64,000 nucleotides of DNA, taken from Salinibacillus aidingensis (GTDB taxonomy: Bacteria; Bacillota; Bacilli; Bacillales; Alkalibacillaceae). Below the pieces are notes generated by a model that was given only the letters and a program-made list of their open reading frames with translations, did no database searches and was not told the DNA's origin. The translations under genes were made by a program, and so were the position numbers. The stretch lies in contig NZ_BAAADO010000005.1 in assembly GCF_039522525.1 (NCBI RefSeq), positions 124,001 to 188,000 of the forward strand, read 5' to 3'. Shown in pieces: positions 59,719 to 64,000 of this stretch (position 1 is the first letter of the stretch; the number at the start of each line of letters is the position of its first letter).

Positions 59719-61653
59719 TTACGCTTCCTTCAGCATCCGCAATCCATTCAGAATCACCAGAATTGTACTTCCTTCATGACCGACAACCCCTAATGGAAGG
59801 TTCAGGCTCTGCAAAAAGTTGGATAGCAGTAAAATCGCAATGACAGAAATGGAAAAGATGACATTTTGTTTAACGATACGATTCATCTTTTTGGATAAGG
59901 ATACGGAATAAGCGATTTTCGGTAAATCATTTTTCATCAGCACCATATCTGCAGTCTCCAGTGCAACATCGGTTCCTTCTCCCATGGCGATTCCGAGGTT
60001 TGAGGTTGCCAAGGCTGGTGCATCATTAATGCCATCTCCGGTCATGGCTACCGATTGATATTCGGTTTGTAATGCCTTCAGTTTTTCTACCTTTTCTTCC
60101 GGAAGACAATTTGCATAATACTCGGTAATCCCGCATTCTTCAGCAATCGCCTTGGCTGTTGTTTCATTATCCCCCGTAATCATAACGGTTTGAATGCCTT
60201 CATGATTTAGTGTGCGGATTGCTTTTATTGCATCTTCCCGAACGGTATCCTTCAGAGCAAATAAGGCTTTCACCTGATCATCAAGGGAAACAAATACAAT
60301 CGTTTTTCCCTGTCCAGCCAGCTTTTCATGGATACCGTTGTAAAAGGCAGTTGCCTGCTCAGTGCCGATAAATTCTGCTTTTCCGATTTTCCAATTGGAC
60401 CCTGAAATGCTGGCCGATATTCCGTTACCAGCCGTGTTAATCATGTCATCCACCTCAGCGGTTAAAGCAATATTCTGCTTTAGAGCATACTGAATAACAG
60501 CCTTGGCGAGTGGATGGGTAGATTCCTTTTCCATGGAACCAGCTATATTCAGTATGACATCTTTATTTTCATTGTCAGCTGCATAGAAGTCAGTTACTTC
60601 AGGCTCCCCATTCGTTAACGTGCCGGTTTTATCCAGGGCAATTGCTTTAATATGGGAAAGATTCTCTAAATGTACGCCACCTTTAAACAGAATCCCATGA
60701 CGGGCGCCGTTTGATATGCCTGAAAGGGTGGCCGGCATAATGGAGGCAACAAGAGCACATGGAGAGGCAACAACCAGGAAAATCATCGCGCGGTAGAAGG
60801 TATCCTGCCAGGACCAGCCAAGCAAATAATGGGGCAGGAACATCATTAAGGCTGCACCAATAAGTACGATCTTCACATAGGTTCCTTCAAAGCGTTCAAT
60901 AAAGAGCTGGGAAGGTGAGCGTTCGCTTTTCGCTGACTGAACGAGATGGATAATTTTCTGGAATACACTCTCATTAGGAGATTTGGTCAGTTCAATCTCA
61001 AGACTTCCATTTAAATTCACTGTTCCGGCAAAAACCTCATCCTCCAATTGCTTTTCCACCGGCATGGATTCACCAGTGATGGCGGATTCATCGATGGCTG
61101 TTCGACCGCGGGTAATTTTTCCGTCTGCAGGAATTCTTTCTCCGGCTTTTACGAAAATATTGTCCCCAAGCTGTAAAGCAGAAACAGGCACAACCTCCTC
61201 TTTATCACCATGAATACGAACGGCTTCCTCTGGCTGAAGCTTCATAAGGGAGGAGAGTTCTTTCTCACTTTTATTCATTGTATACGTTTCGAGTGCCCCG
61301 CTAAGAGCAAAGATGAAAATCAGAATAGCTCCTTCCATCCAGTAACCGATAACAGCAGAACCGATCGCGGCAATAATCATGAGCAGCTCGACATTCAAAT
61401 CCTTATTATCTATGGTTTCTTCAATACCTTCCTTTGCCTTGGCAAATCCGCCGATCACAAAGGCAGATAAATATAAAGTGACCGTAATGGAATGGGGAAA
61501 ATAGGATTCAGTCGCCCATGCAAATAATATAAGTACGCCGCTGAACAGGGCTGCAATAAGCTCAAGGTGCTCCTTTATCTTTGTTATCCAATTAAAAAAT
61601 GGATGGCGCTTGGGTTGAGCTGTCTTTTCATTTACAGAATAAGATAATTCCAT
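59719..61653 (-). CDS. pfeT: Fe(II)-exporting P1B-4 ATPase PfeT (ZosA)
   Basis: 644 aa. No N-terminal metal domain, six core helices, membrane motif SPC (FLVVASPCALVASIMP, about 297), TGES loop, DKTGT near 340, STHPLA and GDGINDAP, with HEGST in the last helix: the P1B-4 pattern. B. subtilis PfeT (formerly ZosA) expels ferrous iron and is controlled by PerR and Fur; both kinds of site are seen upstream here. It lies next to yfkH as in a shuffled yfk block. Zn or Co as additional substrate cannot be excluded. Confidence 0.88.
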   Translation of the reverse strand: MELSYSVNEKTAQPKRHPFFNWITKIKEHLELIAALFSGVLILFAWATESYFPHSITVTLYLSAFVIGGFAKAKEGIEETIDNKDLNVELLMIIAAIGSAVIGYWMEGAILIFIFALSGALETYTMNKSEKELSSLMKLQPEEAVRIHGDKEEVVPVSALQLGDNIFVKAGERIPADGKITRGRTAIDESAITGESMPVEKQLEDEVFAGTVNLNGSLEIELTKSPNESVFQKIIHLVQSAKSERSPSQLFIERFEGTYVKIVLIGAALMMFLPHYLLGWSWQDTFYRAMIFLVVASPCALVASIMPATLSGISNGARHGILFKGGVHLENLSHIKAIALDKTGTLTNGEPEVTDFYAADNENKDVILNIAGSMEKESTHPLAKAVIQYALKQNIALTAEVDDMINTAGNGISASISGSNWKIGKAEFIGTEQATAFYNGIHEKLAGQGKTIVFVSLDDQVKALFALKDTVREDAIKAIRTLNHEGIQTVMITGDNETTAKAIAEECGITEYYANCLPEEKVEKLKALQTEYQSVAMTGDGINDAPALATSNLGIAMGEGTDVALETADMVLMKNDLPKIAYSVSLSKKMNRIVKQNVIFSISVIAILLLSNFLQSLNLPLGVVGHEGSTILVILNGLRMLKEA

Positions 61654-61682
61654 CCCGTATTCTCAACTCCCTTCATCTAATT

Positions 61683-61697
61683 GATAATGATTTTCGT
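61683..61697 (-). promoter_or_regulatory. Fur-like box, imperfect
   Basis: TGATAATGATTTTCG matches the 7-1-7 Fur consensus (TGATAATNATTATCA) at 13 positions. It lies about 30 bases upstream of pfeT. Confidence 0.5.
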
Positions 61698-61734
61698 TTA
61701 CTAGATCCTTTTAACTTCAGATTTAACTGGTGAA

Positions 61735-61749
61735 TGATAATAATTATCA
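61735..61749 (-). promoter_or_regulatory. Fur box, perfect 7-1-7
   Basis: TGATAATAATTATCA, identical to the Bacillus Fur box and extended on both sides to GAATGATAATAATTATCATTC minus one symmetric centre. About 80 bases upstream of the pfeT start. Confidence 0.8.
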
Positions 61750-61762
61750 TTCGATTTATAGA

Positions 61763-61777
61763 TTATAATAATTATTA
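61763..61777 (-). promoter_or_regulatory. PerR-like box
   Basis: TTATAATAATTATTA matches the PerR consensus TTATAATNATTATAA in all but one base. Fur and PerR boxes side by side are what the known pfeT regulation (PerR repression, Fur activation under iron excess) would need. Confidence 0.65.
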
Positions 61778-61861
61778 TTTAACTATTATTATCATAACAC
61801 ATATCAAGTGAAATTCAATGTAAAAGTTGAGGAATTCATGACGTTTTTCTAAACAAAAAAA

Positions 61862-61899
61862 GACTGATAAAAGGGAATGTCAGATCCCTTTTATCAGTC
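61862..61899. terminator. Terminator downstream of yfkF
   Basis: GACTGATAAAAGGGA pairs with TCCCTTTTATCAGTC. Seen from yfkF (minus strand) repeat copy 5 is inserted between the stop codon and this hairpin. Confidence 0.8.
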
Positions 61900-61915
61900 A
61901 TGATCCTGCGATTAT

Positions 61916-62063
61916 CACGCATGAACTGGCCGTAATACCCCCACTTCAAGTCTTGTGGGTAACCCAGCAAGACTAAGTAGGGATAAACGGCCAGTAAATT
62001 CCTGATAAGTTCAACTAACCATCAGTGGGGGATGGAGAAACCCCACACTGATGGAAGTTTCAC
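61916..62063 (+). mobile_element. TTTAT-flanked palindromic element, copy 5
   Basis: 148 bp; left flank ATTAT (61911-61915), right flank TTTAT (62064-62068). Hairpin 1 (ACTGGCCGT/ACGGCCAGT, CAAGTCTTG/CAAGACT) is the best preserved of the set. The right TTTAT includes the TAA stop of yfkF on the minus strand. Confidence 0.85.
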
Positions 62064-62064
62064 T

Positions 62065-63255
62065 TTATACTGTCTGATTGGATGATGATGATACGTGGAG
62101 TTTTTCCTTCCTGGTGAAAATCGCAAGCCAGATGAGAAATAATGAAAGGGTAATCATATGGAAAAAGGACAGGCCAGGGAAATAGTCAATAAACAGACCG
62201 CCTAAGAAAGGTCCGATAATGCTGCCGAAGCTGAAGAAGATTCCGCATAGGATATTCCCTGCAGGAAGCAGATTCTTGGGTAATAAATCAGTCATGTAGG
62301 ACACACCTAGAGAAAAGACCGAGCCCACGCACATCCCTGCCAGAATAAAGCTGATAAACAGTCCGATAATGGATTGTTCAACCACAGACGCCATGATAAA
62401 GATGATCATGCCGCCAGCTATAACGGATAGCAGCACTTTTCGTCTCCCGATTTTATCACTGAGAGCACCCAGAGGAAGCTGAGTGATGATACTGCCGCCT
62501 GCGAAACAGGGAAGAATATAAGACAGCATATCCACATCGTGACCGATTCTCATTCCGTAGACAGGGAAATTTCCGTGCAGCGACGCTTCAAGCAAACCAT
62601 ATGCAAATGGCGGTAAAAAGGCTACCCAGGCAATTTTTGCTGCCTGATAAAATCGTTTGAAGGAGCTTCGGTTGGAACGGAAATCGACTTCTTCATCTTC
62701 TGCAGACGGAAATTCATTACGTACCCAGAACATCAATGACCACACAAGGATACAAAGTATGGAACTAAGGATAAACGGTAAGGATTGATGAAGGTAAATA
62801 AGCTGAGTCATCAGGGGTCCAAGCGTAAACCCTGTTCCAAATGACAGCCCATATAATGCTATATCCCGGCCTCGTTTCTCAGGTGCACTCGTTGATGTAA
62901 TCCAGGTCTGTGTACTGAAATTCAGCATTTGATCACCAATGCCGATGACTAAGCGCAAAATAAACCAGAACCAGAGTGCCTCCCATAACGTGAAGAAGAA
63001 TAAGGAGGTGAATACCAGAGCTCCACCGATGAGAATCATAGGTTTAAAACCGATTTTGCGCAGTGGCTTTTCCATAAATGGGGAAGCAATTAATACCCCT
63101 ATATAAAGTCCGGTTGCATGAAGGCCATTAATAGAAGATGAAACGCCATTCTGTTCTAAAATAATGGCAATCAAAGGAAGGAGCATTCCTTGTGAAAAAC
63201 CGGATATCCCTACAAGTGAAACCAGTATATAGAAGCGGGTTCGTTTCGATACCAT
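62065..63255 (-). CDS. yfkF: MFS transporter YfkF
   Basis: ATG at 63255 with AAAAAGGAGGAATAAGG upstream (the frame opens 23 codons earlier). About 396 aa, 12 helices. ILVSLVGISGFSQGMLLPLI, ASPFMEKPLRKIGFKPMILI (loop 2-3), and in the second half PLGALSDKIGRRKVLL. The position between pfeT/yfkH and yfkD is that of B. subtilis yfkF. Probably a multidrug exporter, unproven. Repeat copy 5 sits at its stop. Confidence 0.88.
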   Translation of the reverse strand: MVSKRTRFYILVSLVGISGFSQGMLLPLIAIILEQNGVSSSINGLHATGLYIGVLIASPFMEKPLRKIGFKPMILIGGALVFTSLFFFTLWEALWFWFILRLVIGIGDQMLNFSTQTWITSTSAPEKRGRDIALYGLSFGTGFTLGPLMTQLIYLHQSLPFILSSILCILVWSLMFWVRNEFPSAEDEEVDFRSNRSSFKRFYQAAKIAWVAFLPPFAYGLLEASLHGNFPVYGMRIGHDVDMLSYILPCFAGGSIITQLPLGALSDKIGRRKVLLSVIAGGMIIFIMASVVEQSIIGLFISFILAGMCVGSVFSLGVSYMTDLLPKNLLPAGNILCGIFFSFGSIIGPFLGGLFIDYFPGLSFFHMITLSLFLIWLAIFTRKEKLHVSSSSNQTV

Positions 63256-63425
63256 CCTTATTCCTCCTTTTTCTCTAATTTCAGCCTCTTGTATCGTAAC
63301 GTAAATAACGGCTATGTCAATCAAAATCCATCACAAAGCATCGGGTGATGGTTAAGACTTATACTCATCTGCATAGATTTAATGGCACAAGATAAAAATA
63401 AGAGAAAAATTTAGGAAAGGCTGTG

Positions 63426-64000
63426 ATGAAACGTATGAAAAAGAGCTTTTTCATGTTCCTGACGATTGTCTTCATAGCAACAATCATGTTTCCTGGTGTC
63501 TTGCTGGCTAAAGATGAGAAGACAGAGGATAAAGAGGATTCAACCAATAATTCCATCCCGAATCATGTATTGAATATATCTAAGGAAAATACTTATCCAA
63601 ATACAAAGAAAGATCAAACCTATTTAGAGCCGAATGATCTGGCTAAAGAGTTGATAGACAGTTCCGAAGTCAAAGTGGAGAATCCTGAGTTTATCAAAAT
63701 GTTAAATGAATCGTCTTTAAACCCTTCCAAGCTTGCTTTTGGTTATCGCGGGGAAATTTATCTTGGTCATTGGCCTCTGAATTATAAATCCGATGAATCA
63801 AGTATGAACTGGGAGTACCAGGAAATTAATGTGAATGTCCTGAATAATCTCGGTGGCGATGAAAAGAAATCCTTAAACTATGTGCAGGAGAAAGAAAAGA
63901 GAATTAAAGGCGGCTTAACCTCTAAAACAGAGCGTGCAAACGATGTGAAAAAAATGATTCAAATGAAGGCGCAATCCAGCACAGATCTGCCATTGTCCTT
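63426..64000 (+). CDS. yfkD: YfkD-like secreted protein, N-terminal part
   Basis: ATG at 63426 with AGGAAAGG upstream; the window ends inside the gene after about 191 codons. Signal peptide KSFFMFLTIVFIATIMFPGVLLA (cleavage about 25), then an acidic linker and the YfkD domain (IPNHVLNISKENTYPNTKKD, LAFGYRGEIYLGHWPLNYKS, NWEYQEINVNVLNN). Divergent from yfkF, as in B. subtilis. Extracytoplasmic; function unknown. Confidence 0.85.
   Translation, partial: MKRMKKSFFMFLTIVFIATIMFPGVLLAKDEKTEDKEDSTNNSIPNHVLNISKENTYPNTKKDQTYLEPNDLAKELIDSSEVKVENPEFIKMLNESSLNPSKLAFGYRGEIYLGHWPLNYKSDESSMNWEYQEINVNVLNNLGGDEKKSLNYVQEKEKRIKGGLTSKTERANDVKKMIQMKAQSSTDLPLS

Noticed and set aside
4977..62063. CRISPR array suggested by repeated 150-bp units
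   Set aside because: Copies are tens of kilobases apart, each with TTTAT flanks; there are no spacers and no cas genes.

Overview
The window is chromosomal DNA from an endospore-forming, low-GC Bacillaceae. The evidence is a close relative of the Bacillus subtilis yfkJ-yfkI-yfkH / pfeT / yfkF / yfkD neighbourhood, a sinI-sinR pair, mreBH, a CotX-type spore coat gene behind a sigma-K promoter, dgkB and rlmCD, strong GGAGG ribosome sites and frequent TTG/GTG starts. A halotolerant genus such as Halobacillus or Virgibacillus would fit, but I cannot fix the genus.

Layout. 1-3.2 kb: end of gatB, then dgkB and rlmCD. 3.3-9.5 kb: a decayed accessory region with a broken VOC gene, a two-gene locus present twice, and between the two copies the remains of a class III lanthipeptide cluster (M16 peptidase and LanKC synthetase fragments around an intact ABC exporter pair). 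10.3-11.3 kb: a tRNA dihydrouridine synthase. 11.3-17.5 kb: a copper-handling block (small Met/His-rich membrane peptide, secreted peptide, two-component system, CopB-type ATPase, Csp-like Cys-rich bundle, CueP lipoprotein). 17.9-18.8 kb: murB. 19.2-25.6 kb: a run of small accessory genes (ASCH, VOC, GNAT, small membrane proteins, lipoprotein), most followed by a recurring element headed by a TAACGGG-type box, an arrangement resembling a gene-cassette array. 25.8-29.5 kb: MaoC-like, GNAT, a gene with an in-frame stop, and an ECF sigma/anti-sigma pair. 29.5-35 kb: PAP2 phosphatase, a 5'-shortened IS200/IS605-type tnpB, an SDR, a racemase pseudogene and an MFS transporter. 35.4-38.1 kb: PutP-like symporter with a tiny coupled gene, then an arginase-family hydrolase. 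38.2-44.5 kb: SLAP-domain protein, spore coat operon, preQ1 riboswitch-queF-queT, VanZ and small proteins. 44.6-50.3 kb: aconitase, Gfo/Idh oxidoreductase, sinR/sinI, mreBH. 50.5-56.3 kb: YkgJ, DUF1992, HAD, SRAP, and a four-gene ECF sigma operon. 56.4-64 kb: alanine symporter and the yfk block with a Fur/PerR-type controlled pfeT.

Two repeat systems run through the window. One is a palindromic element of about 150 bp (five copies, all in the same orientation) flanked by TTTAT. One copy interrupts a duplicated pseudogene whose uninterrupted paralog lies 4 kb away, so the target duplication can be read directly. The other is the TAACGGG-headed element (eight copies) in the 19.5-25.6 kb cassette-like tract. 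Several genes carry a single frameshift or nonsense change (3.3, 9.5, 20.7, 27.0, 33.2, 39.5 kb), and two genes seem to start with ATT.
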